The notes: generated by a model not told the origin, from the letters alone. A stretch of DNA of 64,000 nucleotides from Macrosoma leucophasiata (GCA_036365455.1 JAWQUS010000016.1:18995001-19059000), one strand, 5' to 3'. Counted from the stretch's first letter, positions 30,429 to 41,811 are shown. Numbers and translations are program-made.

Positions 30429-30788
30429 TTAGGTCCCATGTCATACATCATAAAGTAAAAATTATGAAAGAAATAACTCGGTTCGTTGGTTTTTATTCTA
30501 ATAACACATAAAAACATATACCAATTATTACCAATGGCTATTGTATTTGTACAATAGATAGATATAGTCCCACCCGATTAGCAGTATATAGTTTTTTCAG
30601 TGCAAAGTTTAATCACCGTAATAAAATCTATAAATTACATTTTAACATGTAGTGAACAGGTATATACGTTATTCATTTGCTAATTTAAAATTACGCTCTG
30701 CTCAGAATGGTCTTATATGGTTGGTGGGTCAGGAGGAACATATTTTATTACAAGCTTAAGGTGTGTTTTTTGCTGGGTGTACAACGGT
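30429..30788. other. No recognised feature
   Basis: AT-rich, no repeat or coding region identified. Confidence 0.35.
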
Positions 30789-31021
30789 TACGTAACTTCA
30801 CGCCTGTAATCCCCGAAGGGGTAGGCAGAGGTAAATGCATGCATTCAAGCATACATGCAAACACCCGCGATTCGCCGGTTACGTTTTGGCCCATGTAACA
30901 AGTGGCGAGCCTGTTGACATCTGTTGACATCCGGGCACATTACGAAACTTCGAGGTACTGGGAAATTTCCAGAAAATGGAAAAATCCCAATAGAACCAGA
31001 GATAAAGGACTTTACACCATT

Positions 31022-31171
31022 AGTATCCCTTCTCATTCTTCTCAATTTTATCACAAATCTTTTTCTGTGGAAGCTGTGCTTCTTTGGAACAGTTTACCTG
31101 TATCTATTCGTAAAATTCAGACCATCGCTTCTTTCAAGAACCAAGTTAAATATTATTACCTTAATTTATAA
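31022..31171 (+). pseudogene. LINE-4 reverse transcriptase C-terminal stub
   Basis: Encodes only the last about 49 residues of a non-LTR RT: SQFYHKSFSVEAVLLWNSLP then VSIRKIQTIASFKNQVKYYY and LNL plus stop. The pattern x-AVxLWNxLPxxIR...FKxxxKxYYL is typical of Jockey/CR1-type ends. It is 5'-truncated, as expected for an aborted reverse transcription. No catalytic part remains. Confidence 0.8.
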
Positions 31172-31521
31172 CATTTATGCATATTTTCCTATTACCTTTT
31201 GCCATATTCATCCGCTTAGTGCCTCTTCAGTTTACCTGTATTAATTGTCTCGTTTGTAAATGTTAAGATTTTTTATTTTTTTATTTTTTAAAGTTATTTT
31301 TAGTTTTACTTGTAAATTGCTACATAGCTTTAACTTTAATTTAGTACACCCTACCTGCTTCTTCATTTATTATCCTTTACCAGGTTGCCTGGAAGAAATC
31401 GCTGCCTGAGCGATAAGGCCGCCCACTGTACCATTTTCTGTAATTTCTGTTTTTTTGTTATGTCTTTCCTATTTACTGGTGTACAATAAAGAATATATAA
31501 TAATAATAATAATATATAATA
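31023..31521 (+). mobile_element. LINE-4 3' fragment inserted in T1
   Basis: RT stub followed by a 3' UTR with GGTTGCCTGGAAGAAATCGC, GAGCGATAAGGCCGCCCACT, and GTGTACAATAAAGAATATAT, then a TAA-repeat tail (31499-31512). The UTR type is, from memory, common in moth transcripts. Confidence 0.85.
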
Positions 31522-31607
31522 TCTCTGATAACCCCCTACCCGGGAATCGAACCTAGGACCTCAGCGTAGTAGTAGTGGTCTGCTACCACTAGGCTACCAA
31601 GGCAGTT

Positions 31608-32374
31608 CAATTTATTTTAATTTTAATTCTATTTAATAATATTTGAAATACATCTAAGGTTTTGACAAAAGAGCAACACACTGAGTTTGTTGCGTAGCGG
31701 AGTTCTTCTCAGTAGTACCTGCACTTGGAACTCTGCTAAGTGAATGACTATGATTATGACGAACAGATTTTACTTTTTCTACTATGAAGGATTTGAAAAA
31801 TTTGATGATTTACATATCGGTTAAGTTTTATTATTAAATTGGTATTCATTAATACCTGTAGGATTATTATTATAAGTCATTCACTCTAGGTAGCTTATAA
31901 CCCGACAATGCAAAAGTGTCCTTGTAGACCAATGACCAAATACAAGGCGTTGGGAGAATTATTTAAAATTTTGAAATTTTTGAATTTCGATTTTTGAATT
32001 AATTTCTTTTTTCCTAATAGGGAAGCACACTAAATTGTAGCACACTTCCGCTGCGGAACTCGAGCGGTGGTCCGCGATAGTTCATGTTTAAAAAAACAGA
32101 AATTCGATACAATTCGCTTCTATTTCGCTGTCCATGAAACTTAAAAAAGACGGGGGAGGGGGGGAATCAAGGCTAGGGGGCAAAGGGGCCAGGGCTTCAT
32201 TCAGGCGCTAGACGAGCTAGAGCCGCCCCTGCAGGTACCGCCCAGTAGAGTTAAAACCAATACATATTAAAGAAGATAGTAAAAATCGAGTGTCTGTAAA
32301 TTAAATATTTTTCCAAAAAAAAAATCTAATATGGTCAATCAAAGAAGAGTAACAGAAACGAAACAAAATATTTC
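31608..32374. other. No recognised feature; possible TIR element near 31960-32240
   Basis: GAGCCGCCCCTGCAGG at 32218-32233 resembles the end of other Lepidoptera hAT-type MITEs. I could not define a partner end. Confidence 0.3.
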
Positions 32375-32884
32375 TGGAATTTCTGTCTGTCTGTCTGTCT
32401 TATAAGTTATAACTTCGGAATTTCTCAACGGATTTAAACGCGGCTTTCACAAATGGATCACATTGGTATAATTAGGAGCGTTGTCAAAATCGGTTAAGGG
32501 AAAAATAAGTAATGGATTGCACCATAATTTACTTCAAGCACTGCTTCAAACCTTTTAAACAGAGTTGAATGCGCGTTCTATAAACGTATTTAATTTAGAT
32601 TTCTCCTACGCCCACTATCACTTTAGGAGAGGCTTTTAGGTCCTAATGACCCTGTAATAGGCTGCGTCTACTCTTTTGGAGACAAAGATGTGATAGTATG
32701 TAGGTATATATTATTTTCAGTTTGATATCGTAGCAATGTAATGGCTATTTAAAATTAGCACGGGAATAGAATACTGTAGAATTAAGTATAAGTCGATAAT
32801 AGGTCTAGAATCTAGATAATTGTAGTTTCCACAGGTAACCTACGCAAAACTCGACACGCGGGCAGAACCGCGGGCAACAGCTAG
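32375..32884 (+). mobile_element. Helitron-like end and degraded body
   Basis: Has TCTGTCTGTCTGTCT, AACTTCGGAATTTCTCAACG and, at the right, CGCGGGCAACAG-CTAG-T, preceded by the partly paired ACACGCGGGCAGAACC. The right end is convincing; the left limit is a guess. Confidence 0.5.
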
Positions 32885-32909
32885 TCTATACATAAATAAA
32901 ATGAAATGC

Positions 32910-33118
32910 GCTTTTTTATGTAATGGAAGTGGTAAACAAGTATGCAGTTCACATTGATGTTAAGTGATGACTGCAGCCTATAGACACCCACAAAACAGCC
33001 GTACATTACCACTGACCGGAACACGATAGTGCTGAACAGTACCATTTAGCGGCAAGTATGGTAATGCGGTGGTGCCTACAGCCCGCGAGCTCCGTCACTA
33101 GAGCTCTACCACCAGTAA
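32910..33118 (-). mobile_element. SINE-A with internal deletion
   Basis: Minus copy from TTTTTTATGTAATGGAAGTG to AGAGCTCTACCACCAGTAAC. About 75 bp between CACCCACA and the GCCGTACATTACC block are missing. Confidence 0.8.
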
Positions 33119-33504
33119 CACTAATTCTTATTTATGAGTATTACCGTATTATTCTCCTAGCCCTCCTGTGGAGACCCCTATGGTTGCGTCCTTACCCATC
33201 TTTATCTAATGCAGACATCAACGTGCTGCATCAAAGCAACACGATAACTATTTCATCAATCTTAATCTATCTCAGTGTTACCAACAAAAAAATCGGAATT
33301 CGAACCTTTGATAATTCTAATGCAGTTTCTTTTAACTGGCAATACTAATTTACCACCCGGTGCGCACGCGCAGCGCTGACTAGCGTTATAACGGCTACTT
33401 GTAATGAAGCCATGTGATTAACGGTTTCACGGGTTGTCGATAAATCTATGGGACATTTAACCGCTTGACTGGTAGTCACTGGTCATGGGTTTATCCCCCG
33501 GATC
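33119..33504. other. No recognised feature
   Basis: A 96-residue plus frame begins in the SINE and has no recognised domain. Confidence 0.3.
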
Positions 33505-33640
33505 TTTTTGATCTCTTATACCCCGAGGGTAGATAGATAAAAAATTCTTGTTTTCAAACATACCCACAGATTCCTAGTTACGTTTTTGGTATCTCTGGGC
33601 ACGTTAATAAACTCCAAGTAACATTGGACATTTAAAAAAA
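33505..33640 (-). mobile_element. Highly decayed T1 SINE
   Basis: TATACCCCGAGGGTAGATAG, AAACATACCCACAGATTCCT and GGCACGTTAATAAACTCCAA match minus T1 in order with many changes. Confidence 0.5.
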
Positions 33641-33714
33641 AACTTGGAGATCGACAACACCACTGAGGTAATCAACATACGAGTACAACCATCCATCCCA
33701 ATATTCATGAAATT

Positions 33715-33808
33715 GATGAAAACCGCATGAAAATCCGTGGCACAGACTTTGAGTTTATCGCGAACAGACAGACAGACGCGGCGGAGAACTTGGTTTTATA
33801 ATGTGTAG
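33715..33808 (+). repeat. Dispersed repeat shared with 2208-2308
   Basis: TTGATGAAAACCGCATGAAA and TTGGTTTTATAATGTGTAG match the 2208 copy, and a CAGACAGACAGACG run lies between them. Confidence 0.55.
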
Positions 33809-34565
33809 ACAATACGCATACTACTTTTTATCCTCAGTAATCTATCACACAGAATAAACAGCGCTATATCCAGCATAAATATAATTTAAAATCCACATTA
33901 CGCAATCCTTTTTACACGAGTCTCATTATTTTTATTTTATATAAAAAAACAGGCAATGGCTATCACTCAAACTGAATACGGAACTAAAAAAAATTTATCG
34001 TGTGTGGTCCAGCATTTGTGTAGTTTTTGCAACATTCGAGTAAAACTAGTAAAATACTCCAAGTTCCTTCTGTAAACGATCTCCATCTCCCGCATAACAC
34101 TAAATAAGACACTAATTACATAGAATTGTATAGGCTCTCAATAAATTATATATGAAAAAAACCATCACAATGTTGCATGCCCGTAAACTGCACGTTAAAT
34201 ACGTCGCAATGTCAAGAAAGTAAGGGCTAGATTTCTTAATCAGCCATCGTTTTATGCCAATCGAAACAAAAACGAAAACGTGATTAGAGTGTGTTATTAC
34301 AGACCGTTTTACCATTTATATGGGCGATAATAAAATAGAATTCAAACATATTGAAACGCGTTATCGTTACGTTTTGTGTTTTTCTTTTTGTTTGCAAACT
34401 GGTAGGCAACATTTGTGATTGCAGCTCATGGTCTATTAAAAAGTTAGAGGCTTCACAGATGTGTTCAATTTGCTGGGTCTAGATTTTAGTGTCTGTATAT
34501 ACTGTGTATCAACTACGACGAAACATGTTAAAAATTGGAATATTAATATAATACTTTACTTTTTT
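33809..34565. other. No recognised feature
   Basis: AT-rich. Short ORFs without family features. Confidence 0.35.
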
Positions 34566-34815
34566 CTGATGGTGGCTCCCGTGATGGAGCTCGCAGGTGT
34601 AGGCACCACCGCATTACTTAATCTATTTGCACATAAATGTTCAGCACTATCGTTCCGGTCCAGTGGTAATGTACGACTACTACTACCCTGTAATTGCCGG
34701 CACAGATGCATAATACCTTATGCTCAGGAGCGGCAACGCATCTATCTACATAGAAATCTCTGGTTTCATGTAAATGTTTATAGCTACAGTACTACTTACC
34801 ATTTATGTGAACTCC
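34566..34815 (+). mobile_element. SINE-A, diverged
   Basis: Plus copy from CTGATGGTGGCTCCCGTGAT. Shorter blocks match to about CATTTATGTGAACTCCG. An ACTACTACTAC expansion lies at 34676-34685. Confidence 0.7.
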
Positions 34816-34867
34816 GTAACTAGATCTCATCCACCAGTAGGTAAGACAAATGACTTGAGAAATTAAA

Positions 34868-35178
34868 CGTAACTTCCCGCCTGTAATCCTCGAAGGAGTT
34901 GGCAGATGTAAACGCATGCATTGAAGCATACATGCAAATACCCACGATTCGCCGCGCCGGTTACATTTTTGGCCCATGTAACAGGTGGCGAGCCTGTTGA
35001 CATTTCCGGGCACATAACCAAACTTCGAGGTACTGGGAAATGTCCAGAAAATGGAAAAGCCAATAGAACCAGAGGTAAAGGACACCATTATCCCTGATTA
35101 CCCCCTACCCGGGAATCGAACCCAGGACCCCAGCGTAGTAGTAGTAGTGGCCTGCTACCACTAGGTAACTGAGGCAGT
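34868..35178 (-). mobile_element. T1 SINE, full length
   Basis: Minus copy from CGTAACTTCCCGCCTGTAAT to GCTACCACTAGGTAACTGAG. The B-box complement GGGAATCGAACCCAGG is intact. Confidence 0.85.
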
Positions 35179-35544
35179 TAAGAAAATGAGATTTGGAAAA
35201 TCGGAAATACTTTCACAATAGTAAGTTTGCGAATCGACTCGTGCTTGCCCTTTTTAAGTATACATATGTAACTACACTTCATGAAGGCGTTCATATAGTT
35301 TATAGTTCCTATTATAGTCTCGGCCCCGCTGTCTGTGAACGTGTGGTGACACATTAAACATACTTGTCCCCCATCGTCTCGTAATGTCACCCTAGCATTA
35401 TGTTCGTTTTGTTCAATTCGGTTTCGGTCGGAGTGTAGAAGAAGCTAATGCTAGCGATGTCTTTTATGGTTTAAGTGGATTAAGCTAACATCTGTGCTTA
35501 AAATTACCGAGGTAATACTATCTAATCTTATTGTGAGGTCAGCT
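35179..35544. other. No recognised feature
   Basis: No repeat or coding region identified. Confidence 0.35.
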
Positions 35545-35658
35545 GTTACACTGAATTTTGACCTCTGGTCTTTGTGTGGGTGTCTACAGACTGCAGTCAT
35601 CACTTAACATCAATGTAAACTGCATGCTTGTTTGCCATTTTTATAACATAAAAAAAAT
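35545..35658 (+). mobile_element. SINE-A, 3' third only
   Basis: TGAATTTTGACCTCTGGTCT to TTTTATAACATAAAAAAAAT. Confidence 0.75.
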
Positions 35659-35944
35659 TACGTCGTATTCGACGTAATTTTAAAATGAATCGCATATCGC
35701 CCACCATCGAGGCGTAACCTAAGGTTTTGTAATGTAATACGTAAATTTCCAAATGATCATTGTCCCTTGAATCGCACCTTGGGCGATATTGATACGATTT
35801 CTCGCACATTTGTCACCCGAGTCACTTTTAGGCTGAGTGCAGCATCTCTAACGTGACCATTTTTATCGTCACTCAAAATTAACCTTCAAGGAATCAGAGC
35901 GGAAGAGGCTTACTATCGAGCCCAGCTATAACGCCCTTCTTTTT

Positions 35945-36278
35945 TTTATGTAAAACGTTTGACAGACAAGCAGACGGGCCACCTGATGGAAAGTAGTCAC
36001 CGTCACCTATGAACATTTTCAACACCAGGGGAGTCGCCAACGCGCTGCCAGCCCTGAAGGACTCTTTTGACGCCATTTTTGAAAAACCCCGTATTGTAGC
36101 ACCGAGGGAACATCTCAGAGGGAAGTTCATTCCACAATTTACACGTTCTGGGCAAAAACGAACGTGAGAACCGCACCGTTGAACATTGCCAAGTGTCCAG
36201 TCGGTGAGGGTGGAACTTCTCTCTTCGGCGGGTAGTGCGGTGTAGGAAAAGAGACGGTGGCTTGAAGAGTCAAATGAG
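35945..36278 (-). pseudogene. LINE-3 RT C-terminus and 3' end, fragment
   Basis: Homologous to 9215-10180. On the minus strand the coding part shows an L-W-N-type RT end, then FFKNGVKRVLQGWQRVGDSP and GVENVHR followed by a stop one residue earlier than in the 9-kb copy. The 3' UTR ends TTACATAAAAAAAA. One frameshift separates the two readable frames. The bulk (from 35963) is included in the tandem duplication that follows. Confidence 0.78.
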
Positions 36279-36295
36279 AAGCAAATCTTCTTCTT

Positions 36296-36390
36296 CTGCC
36301 TTAGTAGTGTATTGGTAGCAGGCCAACTACTATTATGCTGGAGCTGGAGGGTTGTGAATTCTGGGTTCGATTCCCGGGTCGGTCGAGGCC
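36296..36390 (+). mobile_element. T1 SINE head fragment
   Basis: TGCCTTAGTAGTGTATTGGT and GGGTTCGATTCCCGGGTCGG carry the A- and B-box areas. A 13-bp extra block (AGGGTTGTGAATT) is inserted between them. The body is missing. Repeated at 37491-37585. Confidence 0.75.
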
Positions 36391-36561
36391 TCGGCTAATG
36401 CGGCAATTAATTCTTTTCATATTTGATTATTTTCTCATAAATTCAAAATAACGGATAGGGAATCGTTACTATCAGCAGTAAATATCATAATGAACTACCT
36501 ATTCACTTCAGGCGTAAACGTCTCTTACTGGACCAAATCCTCCCCTTAAAGGCCCCCCTGG

Positions 36562-36605
36562 GCGTGGCGATTATGGCATATCCCCATATGCCATAATCGC
36601 CACGC
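36562..36605. repeat. Perfect 20-bp hairpin
   Basis: GCGTGGCGATTATGGCATAT and its exact complement are separated by CCCC. Duplicated at 37757-37800 with the rest of the unit. Confidence 0.95.
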
Positions 36606-36707
36606 TTAGCATGCTGATTGGCGATTGCAGTGGCGGTAGTTTTATCGCAGGACGCTGTTGCCCATCTTGCGTTACAAACGCCCCATTGGAATGGCTGGAC
36701 CGCTATT

Positions 36708-36873
36708 TCTTTTTTATGTTACGGAAGTGGCAACAAGCATGTAGTTCACATTGATGTTAAGTGACGACTGCAGCCTATAGACACACACACAAACACCGAG
36801 GTCAAAATGCAGATACGTTACCACTCCTGAGGCCTAAAGTGTTATGCCTCTGTGCCGGAAATTACAGGGCCGT
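36708..36873 (-). mobile_element. SINE-A 3' portion
   Basis: TTTTTTATGTTACGGAAGTG to GGAAATTACAGGGCCGT, then unrelated sequence. Repeated at 37903-38069. Confidence 0.8.
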
Positions 36874-37157
36874 TGTTTACTTGTGGAAGATATATCTTGG
36901 ACTAGAAAAGAATTCTTCCACTATTTGTTGATGTGGGTCATCAAGTTCCGACGTCGTCAGTCCCAAAGCCATCATAACATAATAATATTATTATTTTTAT
37001 CTATTAATGCCACTTCGACACGAACCAATGTAATATAATCATGTGCACCTCACTTAAACAACAACCGCATATGGCCTGCCAATTTCTGCCAATGTGGCTC
37101 ACATTATTTACGTTACAAAAGCGGCGTGTTAAATCAAAGAGGCCGCCTTCGCGTTGT

Positions 37158-38353
37158 CAGACAAGCAGACGGGCCACCTGATGGAAAGTAGTCACCGTCA
37201 CCTATGAACATTTTCAACACCAGGGGAGTCGCCAACGCGCTGCCAGCCCTGAAGGACTCTTTTGACGCCATTTTTGAAAAACCCCGTATTGTAGCACCGA
37301 GGGAACATCTCAGAGGGAAGTTCATTCCACAATTTACACGTTCTGGGCAAAAACGAACGTGAGAACCGCACCGTTGAACATTGCCAAGTGTCCAGTCGGT
37401 GAGGGTGGAACTTCTCTCTTCGGCGGGTAGTGCGGTGTAGGAAAAGAGACGGTGGCTTGAAGAGTCAAATGAGAAGCAAATCTTCTTCTTCTGCCTTAGT
37501 AGTGTATTGGTAGCAGGCCAACTACTATTATGCTGGAGCTGGAGGGTTGTGAATTCTGGGTTCGATTCCCGGGTCGGTCGAGGCCTCGGCTAATGCGGCA
37601 ATTAATTCTTTTCATATTTGATTATTTTCTCATAAATTCAAAATAACGGATAGGGAATCGTTACTATCAGCAGTAAATATCATAATGAACTACCTATTCA
37701 CTTCAGGCGTAAACGTCTCTTACTGGACCAAATCCTCCCCTTAAAGGCCCCCCTGGGCGTGGCGATTATGGCATATCCCCATATGCCATAATCGCCACGC
37801 TTAGCATGCTGATTGGCGATTGCAGTGGCGGTAGTTTTATCGCAGGACGCTGTTGCCCATCTTGCGTTACAAACGCCCCATTGGAATGGCTGGACCGCTA
37901 TTTCTTTTTTATGTTACGGAAGTGGCAAACAAGCATGTAGTTCACATTGATGTTAAGTGACGACTGCAGCCTATAGACACACACACAAACACCGAGGTCA
38001 AAATGCAGATACGTTACCACTCCTGAGGCCTAAAGTGTTATGCCTCTGTGCCGGAAATTACAGGGCCGTTGTTTACTTGTGGAAGATATATCTTGGACTA
38101 GAAAAGAATTCTTCCACTATTTGTTGATGTGGGTCATCAAGTTCCGACGTCGTCAGTCCCAAAGCCATCATAACATAATAATATTATTATTTTTATCTAT
38201 TAATGCCACTTCGACACGAACCAATGTAATATAATCATGTGCACCTCACTTAAACAACAACCGCATATGGCCTGCCAATTTCTGCCAATGTGGCTCACAT
38301 TATTTACGTTACAAAAGCGGCGTGTTAAATCAAAGAGGCCGCCTTCGCGTTGT
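37158..38353. repeat. 1.2-kb tandem duplication, unit 2
   Basis: Second unit, containing the same LINE-3, T1-head, hairpin and SINE-A pieces as unit 1. After it, the sequence continues CATGGCAACCATACTGGCG, which is unique. The near-identity means either a very recent event or an assembly artefact. Confidence 0.93.
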
Positions 38354-38720
38354 CATGGCAACCATACTGGCGTATCAGATCTCGCGCCTATGATGGAAAG
38401 CCGGGTCGATAGTGTGCACTTAGCTTTAGAATCACGGATGTGGGTTAGATTTGACATTTTTAGAATAATCCCTTGTGCAGTTATGGTAATCTTGTGTCCG
38501 GGTAGATTTGATTGTACCTTGTTTACGTTGGTGATCGAAATAATAATGAATTAGGTTTTGAAATGTTGACTATAACCGTATTACATTGCATTGTAAATTG
38601 GAACATACGAATATACCTACATGAGTACTTGAAAACTAGAAATTCGGTAGTTACATAGCTTTTAAAAAAATTCAGTATACCTACATACAAAAAGAAGTAT
38701 GTATCTACCTACATACCTAC
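38354..38720. other. No recognised feature
   Basis: A 105-residue plus frame (38237-38554) crosses the duplication end and shows no domain. Confidence 0.3.
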
Positions 38721-38825
38721 TTTTTTTCAATGTAACGAGGTCGACAAACATGCATGCAGTTCACATGTATGTTAAATGATGACTGTAGGCTAAAGTCTAT
38801 ATCTCACACTAAGACACACATGTAC
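38721..38825 (-). mobile_element. SINE-A, decayed fragment
   Basis: TTTTTTTCAATGTAACGAGG, ATGCAGTTCACATGTATGTT and GATGACTGTAGGCT match the minus element start. Confidence 0.55.
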
Positions 38826-39445
38826 ACTAAAATGAGGTATTTGATACATTGAAAGAAAGTTTTATCATAGAAATTTTAGAATAGTTTTACGATTTATTAA
38901 GTTCAACAAATTTCATTTAATTAACATAACAAAATATTTGTACATAATTAAAAAATGCTTTACTTTGTTGGTAAGTTTTTTAAAAACAAAAATTCTTACA
39001 AGACTTTAAGGTGATGGTATTTTTTGACGGCGAGCATGCGCATCTTAAAAAAATATTCACAAAATTTTTCTCGCGCCACAAGATGAACCTATAACCTCAA
39101 AAATAAAGAACAAACGTACAAGTAAACTTACACCGTTATACAAACTACGTTAATTAAAAACTTGTTAGCCAAGTAACCTGACATAATAATATAACAGAAC
39201 AAAATCTGATTAATATAATCGAATGTGTTTCATAAGTGTTCATAAAAAACTTACACTGCCGGAACGCCCTCGCCCGTCCGCTCCATTTCATCTAAAAAAA
39301 AAGAAATAAACTCAAATCAAATACATGTTTTTTTTTTACGTGAGGTGCAGCAGCATCCGTGATGTTGGTCTGGTAATGGTTTTCTGACAGCTTGTTAAGG
39401 TGAGTACACATTATTTGGATGTTTTTTTTCTTTACTATAATAGCT
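38826..39445. other. No recognised feature
   Basis: AT-rich, no repeat or coding region identified. Confidence 0.35.
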
Positions 39446-39695
39446 CAAACTCAAACTCAGAAAATTATTTAATCACTTGGAAATAAATGAATTTGCTTGT
39501 GATAGGTCAAATTACAAAATTAAAAATTAAAGATTAAAGCGAATACGTTGTATCAACTGATACGTTGATTAATATGTCAAAGTAACAAAATAAAATAAAT
39601 AATGGTCCAAAAATACTTAATAATAAAAATAGGTATCAACAGAATGTTCCATACTCTCTTTTACAAACGGCAAGACAAGACTCAACAAAAAAATA
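39446..39695 (-). repeat. Inverted copy of 43640-43870
   Basis: AATCACTTGGAAATAAATGA, GCTTGTGATAGGTCAAATTA, AATAATGGTCCAAAAATACT and AACAGAATGTTCCATACTCT are found inverted at 43640-43870. The two form a 4-kb-spaced inverted pair. Family unknown. Confidence 0.8.
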
Positions 39696-39718
39696 TGGGT
39701 CATTCTTTGTCATTCACT

Positions 39719-40085
39719 TCGGCATCGCTATTACGCATATTGCCAGTGTCAATTTAAATGATATTTCGTATTCGTAATAAGCAGCGTAAAAGTCAGTCAG
39801 TCAATTATCAGTCAGCCAGTCAGAGTTACTGTCAGTAGCTCGGGTAAGCGATGGCTACTTTACTAAAACGTTTACAATGAAGTTTTGGCGGTAACCTGAA
39901 AGGCCGTGTTTTCGCACTGTTATTCTATTGCAATATACACGAGCACTGTAATAAACCTATATTAAACAAAATACCACCAACTTAATTTAATATAACTCAA
40001 AAATATACCAAGAAAATGAAATAAAATAAGAGCACCACACACGTTGTTATTTGTTAGTTCTTTCGAGGTTCCCGCCAAAGCTGTA
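39719..40085 (-). mobile_element. Retro-U copy
   Basis: Contains GGCATCGCTATTACGCATAT, AGCAGCGTAAAAGTCAGTCA, GGTAACCTGAAAGGCCG and TTCGAGGTTCCCGCCAAAG, the Retro-U blocks in order. No A-rich tail remains on the left. Confidence 0.75.
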
Positions 40086-40181
40086 TTTGGATGTTAGGCG
40101 AATTTAAATTAGTTTATCTTACTAATATTATAAATGTGACAGTATGGATGTTTGTTTGTCGTTCAATCACGCTCAAGCGGC

Positions 40182-40237
40182 TCTGTGTACAAAATTTCAT
40201 CTAAATCCGTAAATTTCGATGAAATTTTGTACACAGA
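40182..40237. repeat. Perfect 19-bp hairpin
   Basis: TCTGTGTACAAAATTTCAT and ATGAAATTTTGTACACAGA with an 18-base loop. Confidence 0.93.
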
Positions 40238-40282
40238 TCGAGTAGGTAGATATGGTTTTACAACCATATCTACCTACTCGAT
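40237..40282. repeat. 21-bp hairpin abutting the previous one
   Basis: The left arm (40237-40257, ATCGAGTAGG...) and right arm (40262-40282, ...CCTACTCGAT) pair perfectly over 21 bases with a 4-base loop. Confidence 0.93.
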
Positions 40283-40384
40283 GAGTGCGTGATTGGTGTT
40301 ACCACCACGATACTTTTATCCCGTTCAAAGGTTCTTTAGGGAGTTTTTAAGTACACGCGGATGAGGTCGCGGGCTATAGTTCGT

Positions 40385-41811
40385 TTGTATTGTATATATT
40401 TTTAGATATGATTATGCGATGAAAAATTTAAAGTTATCAATAATAATATGCGCATAGCTTCACTATTTGACTGTTATGTTTTCTAACCGTCAAATGCGTC
40501 ATATTTTGAGTAATGACAATAAGTCATTCAATTTTCAATTGATACCGCTGCTTTTCCATAACATAATTAAACCTGGTTAGAACTGAGGTTTTCAGTTTAG
40601 TATAGACAGCAAAGCTTTTTTTAAAGGAAAATTGGAAAGAATAATATCGCAATATTTTGCTTAAAAGTGACAACGTCACATAAGAGATAAATATGTTCTT
40701 TTCAGAGCACATGTGCACACTTCCTAAATAAACTTGACAAGGTTTTTGTCCTTCTCCCGGCACGTGTCACAAAAAAACGTAGGTTGACATTTCGTGATCG
40801 AGTGCTTATTGTGTGCGGTTGAAAAATAATCATAGGCTCACTCAATGCTACTAAAAAGTAAAAAGAAACTGAGTTCCGGTTACTAAGGTTCGGTTGCACC
40901 AAAATACATTTCTAATAAAAAAAAATCTAAAAACCTTGCAAGTTTATGTTTTTTAAGAATTTTAACAAATTGTGTATATTTAAAAATAAAATATTTATTA
41001 ATTTTTATTTTTTTGATTAGAAGTGTATTTATTAAAGGAGATGTTACGAGCTCGGCTCTGGTTCGTACACGTCCTCAAAAAATGGGTAAATTAAAGAAAA
41101 ATCCGAAAAAAATACAATTAATTAATTCAAGAATATATTTTAGAGTTACAACCACATTTAATTCAAACGATTTTATCATTTTCAACGTTGTTAAACATGG
41201 CGGCGAAACAGCCGACACTTGGGATCAATCGATTTTGATAATAATTAGAAAATATTACTTTTTCTTCAAGTACTATATAATCAAAATACAATTTAAAAAA
41301 TAATAATGTCAAAATGACATCGCCCGCCATATTCGCCATGTTGGTTTTGAGTTGCAATTCTAACTCCAAATAATATTTTGTAACTGCAAACAAAGCTAAA
41401 TAAGTGAAAATATGCAGTTTAAAACGTTTTAACATTGATTTTGCCTGTTTAATGATATTGTGTACAATACATGGCCGGAGGTCCATACATTTTTGCAACA
41501 TCCTTTACCATTATTGTCACATGTAACAATCTCAGATACCTACAGTACTCAACAATTAATATTGCACATCGACCCTCCGAAAGAGAGGATCGGTTTGTTT
41601 CGACTTCGTAGCGTTATCTCTGCTGCACACTGCCTACGTAAGCACTGACAGTCCGGTATTGGTCAAACTTGATCAAAATGTTCGACAAACGTCAAATAGG
41701 TACAGTGCGAAAGAGATCACGCTCTACAGACCCGAAATAAGCCGAAGTCTCCTTCCTAAGGTCGATGTGCAGTATTTCTAGTTGGATACTGTACCTAGTC
41801 TAAGACCCGAA
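40385..41811. other. No recognised repeat; possible regulatory motifs
   Basis: About 1.4 kb without recognised repeats. AACATGGCGGCGAAAC at 41193-41208 and CCCGCCATATTCGCCATG at 41322-41339 resemble YY1/Pho-type sites (ATGGCGGC core). No coding exon could be supported. Confidence 0.3.

Larger units (their letters stand above)
30789..31607 (-). mobile_element. T1 SINE split by a LINE fragment
   Basis: The body (30789-31022) and the head with B-box (31522-31607, GGGAATCGAACCTAGG on the plus strand) are collinear halves of one minus T1. The break lies in the ACACCATTATCTCTG region of the consensus and is filled by 31023-31521. ACATCTGTTG is also duplicated locally at 30917-30930. Confidence 0.82.
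35963..37157. repeat. 1.2-kb tandem duplication, unit 1
   Basis: Unit of 1195 bp, followed directly by a 1196-bp second copy. The only difference I noticed is one A in a run (GGCAACAAG at 36727 against GGCAAACAAG). The join reads GCGTTGT-CAGACAAGC. The base pair CA is shared by both parental ends, a 2-bp microhomology. Confidence 0.93.
40118..40384 (+). mobile_element. Heli-3 Helitron-like copy carrying two hairpins
   Basis: Starts CTTACTAATATTATAAATGT, a common Helitron 5' end in Lepidoptera, and ends CACGCGGATGAGGTCGCGGG, the terminal hairpin region. The final CTAG is mutated (CTATAG). Confidence 0.65.
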
